Below the pieces are notes generated by a model that searched no databases, was not told where the DNA came from, and was given only the letters and a program-made list of their open reading frames with translations. A stretch of DNA of 64,000 nucleotides from Anaerolineales bacterium (GTDB lineage Bacteria; Chloroflexota; Anaerolineae; Anaerolineales; Villigracilaceae): contig JABFSL010000009.1 in assembly GCA_013140605.1 (NCBI GenBank), positions 1 to 64,000 of the forward strand, read 5' to 3'. Each line of letters opens with the position of its first letter. Within the stretch, counting starts at the first letter, position 1. Positions 25,970 to 34,812 of this stretch are shown here, piece after piece. Made by a program: the position numbers and the translations under genes.

Positions 25970-26536
25970 ATGTTGAATATTCACCGCGCGGTTTTGGATG
26001 ATGCGGCTCATATTGCGCAAGTGCATATTGCTTCGTGGCGGGAGACGTATCAAGGGTTGGTGCCTGACGATTTCCTGAACAACCTGTCTGTTGAGCGCCG
26101 TACTGCGCAGTGGGCGGCATCGCTTTTAAATCCAGCAGATGAATATCATAACGTTCTTGTTGCCGAGGTGGATCAGAAAATCATCGGTTTCGCAAATTTT
26201 GGAAATGAGCGTGAAAATGATGCCAATTATCGCGGAGAGTTGTTTGCGATTTATATTTTGAAATCCAGTCACAATAAGGGAATCGGCAGAAAACTGGTGC
26301 ATAAAGTTGCGCAAGACCTGCTTACTAGGCAGGTGGAATCCATGCTTGTTTGGGTGTTGGCAAAGAATCCCGCCCGCAGATTTTACGAACGGCTCGGCGC
26401 TAAACTTCTCCGTGAAAAGCAGATCGAAATTGGTGGCGTGGATTTGCTTGAGGCGGCTTATGGCTGGGCTGATATTCGGCAGCTTGCCAATGGCGGCGAA
26501 TGGGCGGAGAATGCCAGGGCTGCGAATCAGATATAA
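25970..26536 (+). CDS. GNAT-family N-acetyltransferase
   Basis: 188 residues from ATG at 25970 (GGAG ten bases before), overlapping nothing and three bases after moaE. Typical GNAT: HIAQVHIASWRETYQGLVPD, motif A LFAIYILKSSHNKGIGRKLV, and NPARRFYERLGAKLLREK. The N-terminal pattern is that of the common stand-alone acetyltransferases of unknown amine substrate. It is probably the last gene of the moa operon. Confidence 0.88.
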   Translation: MLNIHRAVLDDAAHIAQVHIASWRETYQGLVPDDFLNNLSVERRTAQWAASLLNPADEYHNVLVAEVDQKIIGFANFGNERENDANYRGELFAIYILKSSHNKGIGRKLVHKVAQDLLTRQVESMLVWVLAKNPARRFYERLGAKLLREKQIEIGGVDLLEAAYGWADIRQLANGGEWAENARAANQI

Positions 26537-26655
26537 GAGCGCAATCAGGCCTGCGTTAAGTGTGATGCGGAATATTTTCGAGCGACACGTTTTTTATTCA
26601 ATGGGGTTTTATGTAAAGTCAAATTCATTTTGTAAATAATCGCTGGAGGAGAGTT

Positions 26656-27894
26656 ATGCAGGACCGTATTGTTGTTACAGGAATGGGGACAGTTAATCCT
26701 CTTGGTTTGAATGTGCGGGAAACATGGAGTAATTTGATCGCGGGTGTTTCTGGTGTTGCGCCGATCACTCTGTTTGATTCATCACCGCTACAGGTGCATA
26801 TTGCCGCGGAAGTGAAAGAGTTCAAGCCTGAAAATTTTATGGATGCGAAAGAGGCGCGCCGACGCGACCGCTTTGAGCAATTTACCATTGCGGCTGCGAG
26901 GGAGGCTTTGACTCATTCAAACTTGCAGATCACGGAGGAAAATTCGGGGCGTATTGGTGTGATCATTTCCTCCGCAATTGGAGGGCTGCATTCATTACAG
27001 GAAGCTATTTTAACGAATCATACTGAAGGGCCGCGGCGGGTGAGTCCATTTCTGATTCCCATGTTGATGGCGAATGGCGGCGCGGGCATGACCGCGATTG
27101 AGTTCGGAATTAAAGGTCCGTGCTTTTCTGTGGCTTCGGCCTGCGCTTCTGGTTCTGACGGCATTGGCACCGCCTTGATGATGCTGCGGACAGGGATGAT
27201 CGATGCGGCGCTGACAGGCGCGGCCGAGTCGACCATCACGTCCACAGGTGTGGCTGCATTTGACCGCGTGGGCGCGATGTCACGCCGCAATGATGATTAT
27301 TCGATGACGCCGCAGCCCTTCGATAAAAATCGTGATGGACTGGTAATGGGCGAAGGCGCGGCTGTGTTGATACTGGAGCGCGAATCCAGCGCAAAGGCTC
27401 GCGGCGCAACCATTTTCGCTGAATTGGCTGGTTATGGCGCCACAGCAGATGCCTACCATGTGACTGCGCCACATGAACATGGCCAGGGCGGCGCTTCCGC
27501 CATTCGTATGGCGTTATCATCCGCGGAAGCGAACATCGAGGATGTGGGCTATATCAATGCTCATGGCACAGGAACGCTCTTGAACGATCAATCCGAAACA
27601 CGCGCCATTAAATCTGCCTTTGGTGACCTGGCTTATAAAATCCCAGTGTCGTCCACCAAATCCATGACTGGGCACATGATGGGTGCCACAGGCGCCCTGG
27701 AGGCGATTTTCTGTGTGCAGGCCATTCGCGAAGGGATTCTGCCGCCCACGATCCACTATCACACACCTGACCCAGAATGCGATTTGGATTACATACCAAA
27801 TACCGCGCGCGAGGCAAACATCTCGCTTGCGATCAGTAATGCCTTTGGTTTTGGCGGTCATAATGCAGTGCTGGCTGTGAGGAAATATTCCTAA
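26656..27894 (+). CDS. 3-oxoacyl-ACP synthase II, second FabF paralogue
   Basis: 412 residues, the same length as the fabF product at 12660 and clearly paralogous. The triad is conserved at identical positions: Cys163 (SACASGSDG), His303 (NAHGTGTLLND) and the His of SMTGHMMGATGALE. The C-terminal loop reads NAFGFGGHNAVL. It should be an active elongating condensing enzyme. A strong GGAGGAGAG precedes ATG. No other lipid gene adjoins, so it may have a different chain preference. Confidence 0.93.
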   Translation: MQDRIVVTGMGTVNPLGLNVRETWSNLIAGVSGVAPITLFDSSPLQVHIAAEVKEFKPENFMDAKEARRRDRFEQFTIAAAREALTHSNLQITEENSGRIGVIISSAIGGLHSLQEAILTNHTEGPRRVSPFLIPMLMANGGAGMTAIEFGIKGPCFSVASACASGSDGIGTALMMLRTGMIDAALTGAAESTITSTGVAAFDRVGAMSRRNDDYSMTPQPFDKNRDGLVMGEGAAVLILERESSAKARGATIFAELAGYGATADAYHVTAPHEHGQGGASAIRMALSSAEANIEDVGYINAHGTGTLLNDQSETRAIKSAFGDLAYKIPVSSTKSMTGHMMGATGALEAIFCVQAIREGILPPTIHYHTPDPECDLDYIPNTAREANISLAISNAFGFGGHNAVLAVRKYS

Positions 27895-27906
27895 TGCATT
27901 TATTCA

Positions 27907-27938
27907 GTACACGGAAAAAATGCATTCAATCCGTGTAC
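27907..27938 (+). terminator. Hairpin after the second fabF
   Basis: A 9-bp perfect stem GTACACGGA/TCCGTGTAC with a 14-base loop, 13 bp beyond the stop codon. There is no clean T run. The same word pair CACGGA/TCCGTG appears in the long palindromes. Confidence 0.4.
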
Positions 27939-27949
27939 AAATGTTTTAT

Positions 27950-28105
27950 GGCTTTCTCAAAGTAGTTTGACGCATTTTCAATTTTGTAGCAAGGCTTAAC
28001 GCGAAAAGCGCAAATCAGGCAAATTTCCGCGAAAACTTATAAAAAATTCGCGCCTTTCGCTTTTTCGCGTAATTCGCGTTAAGATTTTTCGACTTTGAGA
28101 AAGCC
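27950..28105. repeat. Long imperfect palindrome, element e of six
   Basis: Outer arms GGCTTTCTCAAAGT (27950-27963) and ACTTTGAGAAAGCC (28092-28105) pair perfectly over 14 bases. Inner arms CTTAACGCGAA (27995-28005) and TTCGCGTTAAG (28073-28083) pair perfectly over 11. The centre is rich in the word CGCGAA. It occupies most of the 334-bp gap between the second fabF and rplS; the remainder holds the hairpin at 27907 and the rplS promoter. Confidence 0.8.
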
Positions 28106-28149
28106 GTGACAAATGTTTTTCTTTGGTTTTAATTTCGAAAACGGTCTTG

Positions 28150-28175
28150 TATAATCAGAAATTGCGTGCTATACT
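28150..28175 (+). promoter_or_regulatory. rplS promoter region, two -10 candidates
   Basis: TATAAT at 28150-28155 and an extended -10 TGCTATACT at 28167-28175. Either would give a short leader before rplS at 28229. Confidence 0.45.
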
Positions 28176-28228
28176 CTGCCGTCGCGTTTCAGGATACCAA
28201 ACAAATAAAGCAAGGAAGAGCGAAAAAA

Positions 28229-28576
28229 ATGACTGACTTTATCAAGGCCGTTGAGGCCAAAATTAATGAGAAAATTCCCCAACTGAGTTCTGGTGATACC
28301 GTTAGCGTACACGTCAAGATCAAAGAAGGCGACCGCGAACGTATTCAGGAATTCAAGGGAATTGTGATCCGCCTCCGCAAGGGCGGCAACGATTCGTCTG
28401 TAACCGTGCGCCGCATGGCTACCAACGGTATCGGCGTGGAGCGCACATTCCTTCTCCGCTCTCCGCGCATTGACAAGATCGTTGTTGAACGCCACGGCAA
28501 AGTCCGCCGCGCACAGTTGTACTTTATGCGCGACCGCACAGGCAAAGGCGCTCGCCTCAAGCAAAAATTCGACTAG
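28229..28576 (+). CDS. rplS: 50S ribosomal protein L19
   Basis: 115 residues from ATG at 28229 behind AAGGAAG. The family signature is clear: GDTVSVHVKIKEGDRERIQE, FKGIVIRLRKGG, FLLRSPRIDKIVVERHGKVR, and AQLYFMRDRTGKGARLK. L19 lies at the 30S-50S interface. The usual rpsP-rimM-trmD companions are absent; it is alone with its own promoter and a strong terminator. Confidence 0.97.
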   Translation: MTDFIKAVEAKINEKIPQLSSGDTVSVHVKIKEGDRERIQEFKGIVIRLRKGGNDSSVTVRRMATNGIGVERTFLLRSPRIDKIVVERHGKVRRAQLYFMRDRTGKGARLKQKFD

Positions 28577-28585
28577 GGCTTTTGG

Positions 28586-28626
28586 AAAGACCCTAAAGGT
28601 CCTCAAGACCTTTAGGGTCTTTTTGT
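28586..28626 (+). terminator. rplS terminator
   Basis: A 16-bp perfect stem (28586-28601 with 28607-28622, loop CTCAA) rich in T at its end, ten bases after the stop. Confidence 0.9.
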
Positions 28627-28639
28627 TTTGGAGTAGATC

Positions 28640-29356
28640 ATGGCCAAACCTCTGATTGGCATCACCACACGTAACGGCAAAGACTCTGACGGACATCCAC
28701 TCACAGCACTTCAACATTCTTATATCAACGCAATTGTGCAGGCTGGCGGGTTGCCTATTCTCATTCCCGCCATTTTGTCTGAGGAAGACTTCCTCGACTT
28801 GTATTCCCACCTCTCAGGCATTCTCTTTTCTGGCGGCGGGGATGTGGCCAAGGAGCATTTCAGCGGATCATCCCACCCGAGAATTGGCGAGGTGGACGAG
28901 AAGCGGGATTTTACCGAACTCAGTTTAATGCGCACCGCCGTGGACGATGGCAAGCCGATCTTGGGAATTTGCCGGGGCGCACAGGTGATGAATGTCGCAT
29001 TGGGCGGAACACTTTACACCCACATCTACGATCAACTGAAAGGCGCATTGGATCATGCCTATCCCGGTGATTTGCGCCGCACACTCGTTCATCACGTGAA
29101 TGTGGATGAAACCACACGTTCTGCTGAAATCTTTGGTGAGACATTGCTCAACGTCAATAGTTTGCATCATCAAGGTCTGAAGGATATTGCTCCCAGCTTG
29201 CGTGTCGCAGGTCATGCCCCCGATGGCCTAGTGGAGATAGTGGAAATTCCCGACCATCGTTATGCCGTAGGCGTGCAGTGGCATCCTGAATGGTTGACGG
29301 ATCAACCATCCATGCAAAGATTGTTTAAATCCTTTGTAGATGCTTCGGGAAAGTAA
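28640..29356 (+). CDS. Gamma-glutamyl-gamma-aminobutyrate hydrolase-type protein (PuuD-like, peptidase C26)
   Basis: 238 residues, class-I glutamine-amidotransferase fold. The nucleophile is Cys111 in LGICRGAQVMNVALGG and the His is in VGVQWHPEWLTD. N-terminal PLIGITTR and GILFSGGGDV also match. Family members hydrolyse gamma-glutamyl amides, for example in putrescine breakdown. A polyamine-type importer lies at 49452 but not adjacent. The exact substrate is uncertain. Confidence 0.9.
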   Translation: MAKPLIGITTRNGKDSDGHPLTALQHSYINAIVQAGGLPILIPAILSEEDFLDLYSHLSGILFSGGGDVAKEHFSGSSHPRIGEVDEKRDFTELSLMRTAVDDGKPILGICRGAQVMNVALGGTLYTHIYDQLKGALDHAYPGDLRRTLVHHVNVDETTRSAEIFGETLLNVNSLHHQGLKDIAPSLRVAGHAPDGLVEIVEIPDHRYAVGVQWHPEWLTDQPSMQRLFKSFVDASGK

Positions 29357-29376
29357 TTTGGATTTTATTGAAATAA

Positions 29377-29820
29377 ATGAATTCTTTTTGGCTTCGGCTT
29401 CGTGAGCGACTGATCAATTTTTATCCTCCGCTTTTAGGCGCGGGGATACGTTCCCGTACAATTGATGAACTTACGATCCATGTTGAAATGAAACTGACTG
29501 CGCTCAATCGAAATATCGTTGGCGTTCATTTTGGCGGCTCTTTGTATGCGATGTGCGACCCGTGGTTTATGTTGATCATGATGCGTGTTTTGGGTCCCGA
29601 TTATATTGTATGGGATAAGGCGGCGAGTATAAAATTTGTCAGCCCTGGGCGCGGCACAGTGAAGGCTGTTTTTCAAATCACCCCGGAACGCGTAAATGAA
29701 ATTCGCGCCGTGGCAGATCGCGGCGAAAAGATCGAGCCAATGTTTTCAGTTGACGTTTTGGGTGAGCAGGGACAAGTTGTAGCTCATGTTGAAAAACTGC
29801 TTTATGTGCGTAAAAAATAA
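29377..29820 (+). CDS. DUF4442 hotdog-fold protein, probable thioesterase-like
   Basis: 147 residues. The pattern VGVHFGGSLYAMCDPWFMLI with a central helix and the strand run AASIKFVSPGRGTVKAVFQI fits the DUF4442 branch of hotdog proteins, which are related to acyl-CoA thioesterases. The catalytic residues of PaaI-type enzymes are not obvious. It sits between the PuuD-like gene and murI, with 20 bp on each side. Confidence 0.82.
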   Translation: MNSFWLRLRERLINFYPPLLGAGIRSRTIDELTIHVEMKLTALNRNIVGVHFGGSLYAMCDPWFMLIMMRVLGPDYIVWDKAASIKFVSPGRGTVKAVFQITPERVNEIRAVADRGEKIEPMFSVDVLGEQGQVVAHVEKLLYVRKK

Positions 29821-29839
29821 GCGGTAATATTATCCTTAT

Positions 29840-30667
29840 ATGAAATCATTGGAAAACCCCATCGGTGTATTCGACTCTGGTGTAGGCGGACTATCCGTCC
29901 TGCGTGCAATGCGCGAGCAAATGCCGAACGAATCTGTGATCTACTTTGGCGATCAGGGACATGTGCCGTATGGGCCGCGCTCGATGGAGGAGATACAGAA
30001 ATTTTCCGAGGGGATCACAAGATTTTTGCTCGAACAAAATTCCAAATTGATCGTTGTGGCTTGCAATACTGCATCAGCGGCGGCGTTGAAATATTTGCGC
30101 GGACGATTCCCTGATGTCCCTTTTGTGGGTATGGAGCCTGCTGTCAAACCCGCGGCGGAGACGACGAAGACAGGCAAGGTTGGTGTGCTGGCAACTCCTG
30201 CCACATTTCAGGGCGCGTTGTATGCGTCTGTTGTGGAACGCTTTGGCGCGGGTGTTGAGTTGTTTCAACATACCTGCCCGGGGTTGGTAGGTCAAATTGA
30301 AAATGGGGAATTAGATTCAATGTCCACCCGCAGAATTTTGGAAGATGCGCTTACCCCGATGCTTGAAAAAAATATTGACACCGTCGTTCTTGGATGCACA
30401 CATTACCCGTTCGTGATTCCGTTAATTCAGGAAATTGCTGGCGAATATGTCCGCGTGATTGACCCTGCGCCCGCAGTGTCACGTCAGGTGCGGAGATTGT
30501 TGGAAGCAAAGGGTTTGCTCAACGAAGCGGGAGAGACTGGATATACGGAGTTCTTTACTTCTGGCGATTCGGCTGCGATGGAAATGTTACTGCCGAAGTT
30601 GTTGGGTGTGGGTGGGGATGTTCAAACTGTCAACTGGGTTAACGAACTGGAAATTATTCTTCGATAA
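29840..30667 (+). CDS. murI: Glutamate racemase
   Basis: 275 residues. IGVFDSGVGGLSVLRAM at the start, catalytic Cys75 in VACNTASAAAL and Cys186 in LGCTHYPF. It makes D-glutamate for peptidoglycan. This supports a peptidoglycan-containing cell, of interest because wall status differs among Chloroflexota. The gene end overlaps the converging gene by 14 bp. Confidence 0.95.
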   Translation: MKSLENPIGVFDSGVGGLSVLRAMREQMPNESVIYFGDQGHVPYGPRSMEEIQKFSEGITRFLLEQNSKLIVVACNTASAAALKYLRGRFPDVPFVGMEPAVKPAAETTKTGKVGVLATPATFQGALYASVVERFGAGVELFQHTCPGLVGQIENGELDSMSTRRILEDALTPMLEKNIDTVVLGCTHYPFVIPLIQEIAGEYVRVIDPAPAVSRQVRRLLEAKGLLNEAGETGYTEFFTSGDSAAMEMLLPKLLGVGGDVQTVNWVNELEIILR

Positions 30668-31742
30668 ATTTTACGCCCATGCTTTGCATGTCCTTGAAAA
30701 GTTGATTCGGCTCTGCGAGATGTCCCATCAAATGCAGGCCGGGACAGCGGATTTTTTCGTATTGCATGAGAAAGGCGACAACGGGAATCGCGGTCAGTTC
30801 GTAGCCGTCTTCATGCTCGCATCGCGCATTGACCTGAACCTGCTCGCCGTTTAATTTGCCTTTTGCTTCCACTTTGAGCGCCACCCGATAAGGCGGCTTC
30901 GACAGATTCATCATACCCCACCACATCAACTTCCCAAGTGGGCGGAGTCCGCGCTTTGGCGCGAGTTTCAACCCGATCATTACGATGGGTGTGATCAACA
31001 CGTCTGTAATGAAGTTTGAACCTGAAATATAAAAGCCTGTATTCTTAAGCGAGGGATACATTTCGGGCAAGCTACGCAACTCTTCAAAGAACATGGAATA
31101 GCAGGTACGCGTGCCGAGTTCAGGACCGAAATCGAATTTTCGCATGTCCCATGATTTGGGTTTTGTCCACGCGCCGTTTTTGAAGACTTGTGCCTGATAA
31201 TCCTTGAAGCCCTCCATGAGTTCGTCCACGGCTTCGGTGTAGGGCAGGTTTCCGCCCATGTTGAGATAGCCCGCTGTGACTGCTGATTCAACGCTGTCCA
31301 TTTTTGAGGCGGCGTAGCGGATGAGCGCGGAGGGGAGACCGGGATGATAGCCAGCCTCGGTGACAAAGCATAGATTCCTTTGTTTGATTTCTGTGGCGAG
31401 GGAATTTAGCAGGTCTATCTTTGCCGTGGAATATTGAACATCGAGGTAATCAACATTTGCCTCGACGCACGCGCGGATCACTCTCTCAGGGTTGAGAGAT
31501 GTCAGAGGTGCAGCGACCAGACACAGGTCCACGTTTTGAAGCGCGGGGCGCAGGGAGTTGGAGTCAGCCGCATCAACACATAAAGCTGTCAGACGCGGAT
31601 CATTTAGTTTGGCGGCAAATGCCTGCGCCTTATCCAGGTTGCGGCCCGCGATGATGATCTCCATATCAGTTTGAGCGAGCAAATGTTTGGCAAGCAGTTT
31701 GCCGGTATATCCATACCCGCCCACGATCAGGATTTTTTTCAT
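30654..31742 (-). CDS. Saccharopine dehydrogenase-like NAD(P)-binding protein
   Basis: 362 residues. The N-terminus is a Rossmann fold (ILIVGGYGYTGKLLAKHLL, IIIAGRNLDKAQAFAAKL, CVDAADSNSL). The middle and end match the saccharopine-dehydrogenase/trans-acting enoyl-reductase family (VTEAGYHPGLPSALIRYAAS). The reaction is unknown. It is the last gene of a six-gene minus-strand operon with an ABC exporter and a deazaflavin-type nitroreductase, and overlaps murI tail to tail. Confidence 0.82.
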   Translation of the reverse strand: MKKILIVGGYGYTGKLLAKHLLAQTDMEIIIAGRNLDKAQAFAAKLNDPRLTALCVDAADSNSLRPALQNVDLCLVAAPLTSLNPERVIRACVEANVDYLDVQYSTAKIDLLNSLATEIKQRNLCFVTEAGYHPGLPSALIRYAASKMDSVESAVTAGYLNMGGNLPYTEAVDELMEGFKDYQAQVFKNGAWTKPKSWDMRKFDFGPELGTRTCYSMFFEELRSLPEMYPSLKNTGFYISGSNFITDVLITPIVMIGLKLAPKRGLRPLGKLMWWGMMNLSKPPYRVALKVEAKGKLNGEQVQVNARCEHEDGYELTAIPVVAFLMQYEKIRCPGLHLMGHLAEPNQLFKDMQSMGVKFIEE

Positions 31743-31748
31743 TTTGTT

Positions 31749-32231
31749 TTACTCTTTTTCAGGTTTTATAGCCAGAAGGGTTAGGTTTTTTCCGAGGATG
31801 CGCAGTTCATCTTCGTCTTTGAATTTCATACCCGCCATGGCCATCACGGATCGGGTGTAGGCGGGCTTGGTTCGATAGAATTGAACAAGCATGTCGCTTG
31901 CGCCTTCTGTGGAAAGCGTGCCCGCGCGTGCCTTGAATTTTCTGCGTCCGACCTGCGCCTCAAAGACGGGATTGCTTTGCATATTTTTATACCAGTCGGC
32001 GCGCGCGCCATAGGCGGCTTCAATGTAATAGGTGTCGGTGGCTTTATCGTAATCCATCACGTCGACCATGGAGTTGCGGGGTTTGCCAGTCTTGCGCCCT
32101 TTGGTGGTGATGAACATCCACTGCGCGCCGATCAAGCGCTCCCAGCCGCCCAACCCCATTTTGTGAAGCCAGACAGGAACCTTGAAAAAGAATTTCAGCA
32201 TTCGGTTTGGTTTTTTCTCAAAGGCGTTCAT
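31749..32231 (-). CDS. Nitroreductase/deazaflavin (F420)-dependent oxidoreductase family protein (DUF385)
   Basis: 160 residues with the Ddn-like split-barrel pattern: IGAQWMFITTKGRKTGKPRN, YIEAAYGARADWYKNMQSNP, VFEAQVGRRKFKARA. Family members bind F420, which some Chloroflexota make. It lies 15 bp after the second permease and 6 bp before the saccharopine-dehydrogenase-like gene, so is likely co-expressed with the exporter. Confidence 0.85.
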   Translation of the reverse strand: MNAFEKKPNRMLKFFFKVPVWLHKMGLGGWERLIGAQWMFITTKGRKTGKPRNSMVDVMDYDKATDTYYIEAAYGARADWYKNMQSNPVFEAQVGRRKFKARAGTLSTEGASDMLVQFYRTKPAYTRSVMAMAGMKFKDEDELRILGKNLTLLAIKPEKE

Positions 32232-32246
32232 TTAACGCTCCAGAAT

Positions 32247-33038
32247 TTAGAATTGCTCGATATTTCCTGTTTGGCGGGCGACATCCAATCGGTGTGCGAA
32301 CAGTTTCCAAGCCACAGCGCCGTAGATAAGGCCGATGATGATTTCACTCACCATCAAACCAGCTACATCCGAATAAGTAGCGCCGTCAATTACAGCCCGT
32401 ATCGCCAGCAGACCGTGAGTCATGGGCAGGGCGTGGCCTATCCATTGAATGGCGGGCGGCAGAGCCGTGAACGGGAAATTCACGCCGCAGGTCACCATCA
32501 TGAGATAGCCAATTGTGTTGCAGACGAGCAATCCCCAGCGTGTTGGTAACATGATTGCGCCCGATAACCAACCAAGCGCCGAGGCGGCAGCGGCTGTGAC
32601 GAGGAACAATGGAACGGCGCGTAAAAGGTCTATGGCTGGAATCCCCATGCCAAAAATAGGGAGCAAAAAACACAATACCAGCACGATCCGTACGAGCCCT
32701 TCTGCGTATCCAGCTAAACTGCGCCCAAGCATCATTGGAAACCAGTTCGCCGGTGAGGCGATCAGGTATGGCAGGGTCCCATTCCACTTCTCCAATTCAA
32801 TCACGATAGACATATCTACGATGCAGCTAAAAATGGCAGCGTGCATCATGTTCCCGATGAGCGCGAATCTGGCCAGCTCGATACCTCCCGCGGCATATGC
32901 AATCAGAACGAAGAAAATCGCCTGAAGAACGGTGCGCGGAATGCGGGCGCCAAGAACTGTGGCTGGTGTCAGTTCAACTGACAGGTTCGCCCAGCCGGCT
33001 CTCGCTCCAGTTTTGAAAAGTTGCGGCCAGTGATTCAT
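32247..33038 (-). CDS. ABC-2 type exporter permease (second)
   Basis: 263 residues from ATG at 33038, which shares one base with the stop of the gene before (TAATG); longer in-frame starts run into that gene. Six hydrophobic segments in the ABC-2 arrangement. The membrane region contains WNGTLPYLIASPANWFPMML, the conserved cytoplasmic helix of these permeases, and LPMTHGLLAIRAVIDGATYS near the end. It should form a heterodimer with the preceding permease. Confidence 0.88.
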   Translation of the reverse strand: MNHWPQLFKTGARAGWANLSVELTPATVLGARIPRTVLQAIFFVLIAYAAGGIELARFALIGNMMHAAIFSCIVDMSIVIELEKWNGTLPYLIASPANWFPMMLGRSLAGYAEGLVRIVLVLCFLLPIFGMGIPAIDLLRAVPLFLVTAAAASALGWLSGAIMLPTRWGLLVCNTIGYLMMVTCGVNFPFTALPPAIQWIGHALPMTHGLLAIRAVIDGATYSDVAGLMVSEIIIGLIYGAVAWKLFAHRLDVARQTGNIEQF

Positions 33039-33829
33039 TAAAATGTCTCCAATGAGCCGTCCCTGCGAACCCGATACTCCACCTGTGTAAATAAAGCCCT
33101 GGCGATGAGTAAGTAGATGAGCGACAGCCCGATCAGGTATAGATCGATTAGCCATGGATTCCCCGCGACCAATCCTGCGGCAACGCCAAGGGCGAGATTG
33201 CCCCACATGGGAGCCAATGCTGCTGAGAGTGGCTTCAGCCAAAATGGCAGGATCGTTAGTGGAAACATCAGGCCGGAGAGGATGAAGATGGGGTAATTTG
33301 CCACTTCTATAAAAGCTCCTGCGTTGCGTGTGAGGACAAAGAACGATCCGAGCACCAGCCCGAGACTGGTCATTGCAACCAGAGTCAGTAACAGGCTGAT
33401 GATAAAAGCGAAGGGGTTTTCGATATCCAATGGAAGGCGGAAGACGATCAGACCGGTGGCAAACGTCATTGCCATCGAGATGAGCGATACCACAGCATTT
33501 GACAGGCTTTTACCGACCAGCACAACTGGAAATGGTGTGGGAGCAGCTATCAGCGCGGACAGAGTCCCGCCACGCCGTTCGCCCTCCACGATGCGGCCTG
33601 ATGTCCATAAATTGGCATTCCAAATCCCCACCATTCCCGCTCCGATAACAGCATAAAGTCCGAAATCCGCTTTTCCACCGTAAATGTATGTGCTGACCGA
33701 GAGAATTGTAAAGATCACCGGCAGAATCAATAACGTCCCAACGAAGAGTTGATTTGTTGCGCGTTCCTTGGCTTGCATATTGAAGGACGCCGCAACAACG
33801 CGCAGGAGACCAAGAAAATGGGAGATCAT
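33038..33829 (-). CDS. ABC-2 type exporter permease (first)
   Basis: 263 residues, six hydrophobic segments. VEGERRGGTLSALIAAPTPF is the conserved coupling-helix region, LMFPLTILPFWLKPLSAALAP the late conserved loop. It overlaps the ATPase gene by four bases and the next permease by one, so the three subunits are translationally coupled. The cargo is not evident. Confidence 0.9.
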   Translation of the reverse strand: MISHFLGLLRVVAASFNMQAKERATNQLFVGTLLILPVIFTILSVSTYIYGGKADFGLYAVIGAGMVGIWNANLWTSGRIVEGERRGGTLSALIAAPTPFPVVLVGKSLSNAVVSLISMAMTFATGLIVFRLPLDIENPFAFIISLLLTLVAMTSLGLVLGSFFVLTRNAGAFIEVANYPIFILSGLMFPLTILPFWLKPLSAALAPMWGNLALGVAAGLVAGNPWLIDLYLIGLSLIYLLIARALFTQVEYRVRRDGSLETF

Positions 33830-34806
33830 ACGCTGATCGCATCCTTTCCAAGTAATTTTACGTAGGCGTCTTCGAGAGTGGGCTGACGGGTAACTACTTT
33901 CTGAATGTTTGCGCCATCAAGAAGATGCAGGAATTCGGGCACGTATTTCACTCCACCGGGAGCCTGGATCTGCAAAACTTGTACCTGATCGCGGTTATCC
34001 ACATGGACTGCTTCCACGCGTGGATGATCTCGCAAACGGTTTATAGCTTCTGACGAGACGCTCAGGCATTCAACTTCAACCACTTCCAAATTTGCCACCA
34101 ATTGTTTGAGCGCCGCAGGCGTATCCATCATCACGATCTGGCCTTTGTTCACCACTGCCACGCGTTGACAGAGAGCATCCACTTCGTACATGTAGTGGGA
34201 TGTGAGGAAGATTGTCTTGCCTGCATTGTGCAGATCGGCGATGACAGTTCGTAATTCACGGGCCGCGATAGGGTCCAAGCCGATAGTTGGTTCGTCAAGG
34301 AAGAGCACATCGGGGTCATTGATCAGCCCTCGGGCGATGTGGAGGCGCTGTTTCATTCCGCGCGAATAACCCTCCACACGCTCTTCGGCGCGGTCTTTCA
34401 ACCCGACCAGTTCAAGAAGTTCAGGGATGCGTTTGCGGGAAACCTCCGGTGGCACGAGGTACAGATCGGCAAAGTATTGGATGTTATCGCGGCCTGAAAG
34501 CCGCCAATACAATCCGCGCTCACCGCCATAGACCATGCCGATTCGCGGGCGTAATTGTTTGGCGTCGCGTACCACATCCAGTCCGAGGACTTCGGCGCGG
34601 CCTGAACTTGGCAAAAGAACAGTGGATAGAATTCGGGTGAGCGTAGTCTTGCCGGCTCCATTGGGACCTAGCAAACCGAATAGCTCGCCGGGCTCAACCG
34701 TCAGGCTGACATTGTCCAATGCGGTCACAGTTTTTTGCGTGCGTCGGATTGTGCCAGTTGTTGTGACGAAGCTGCGGCCTAGATTTTCGATTACGATGGC
34801 TGTCAT
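33826..34806 (-). CDS. ABC exporter ATP-binding protein
   Basis: 326 residues. Walker A LLGPNGAGKTTLTR, signature YSRGMKQRLHIARGL, Walker B DVLFLDEPTIGLDP, H-loop LTSHYMYE. A C-terminal ~90-residue extension is usual for drug/polysaccharide-type exporters of this class (DrrA/NatA-like). GGAAGGTG precedes ATG. It energises the two permeases encoded next. Confidence 0.94.
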   Translation of the reverse strand: MTAIVIENLGRSFVTTTGTIRRTQKTVTALDNVSLTVEPGELFGLLGPNGAGKTTLTRILSTVLLPSSGRAEVLGLDVVRDAKQLRPRIGMVYGGERGLYWRLSGRDNIQYFADLYLVPPEVSRKRIPELLELVGLKDRAEERVEGYSRGMKQRLHIARGLINDPDVLFLDEPTIGLDPIAARELRTVIADLHNAGKTIFLTSHYMYEVDALCQRVAVVNKGQIVMMDTPAALKQLVANLEVVEVECLSVSSEAINRLRDHPRVEAVHVDNRDQVQVLQIQAPGGVKYVPEFLHLLDGANIQKVVTRQPTLEDAYVKLLGKDAISV

Positions 34807-34812
34807 TTTTTT

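Noticed and set aside
31881-32549. A 222-codon plus-strand open frame opposite the DUF385 and permease genes
   Set aside because: Antisense to recognisable families; composition typical of a shadow frame.
33039-33242. Long N-terminal extension of the second permease
   Set aside because: It would run 200 bases into the first permease in another frame; TAATG coupling at 33038 gives the natural start.
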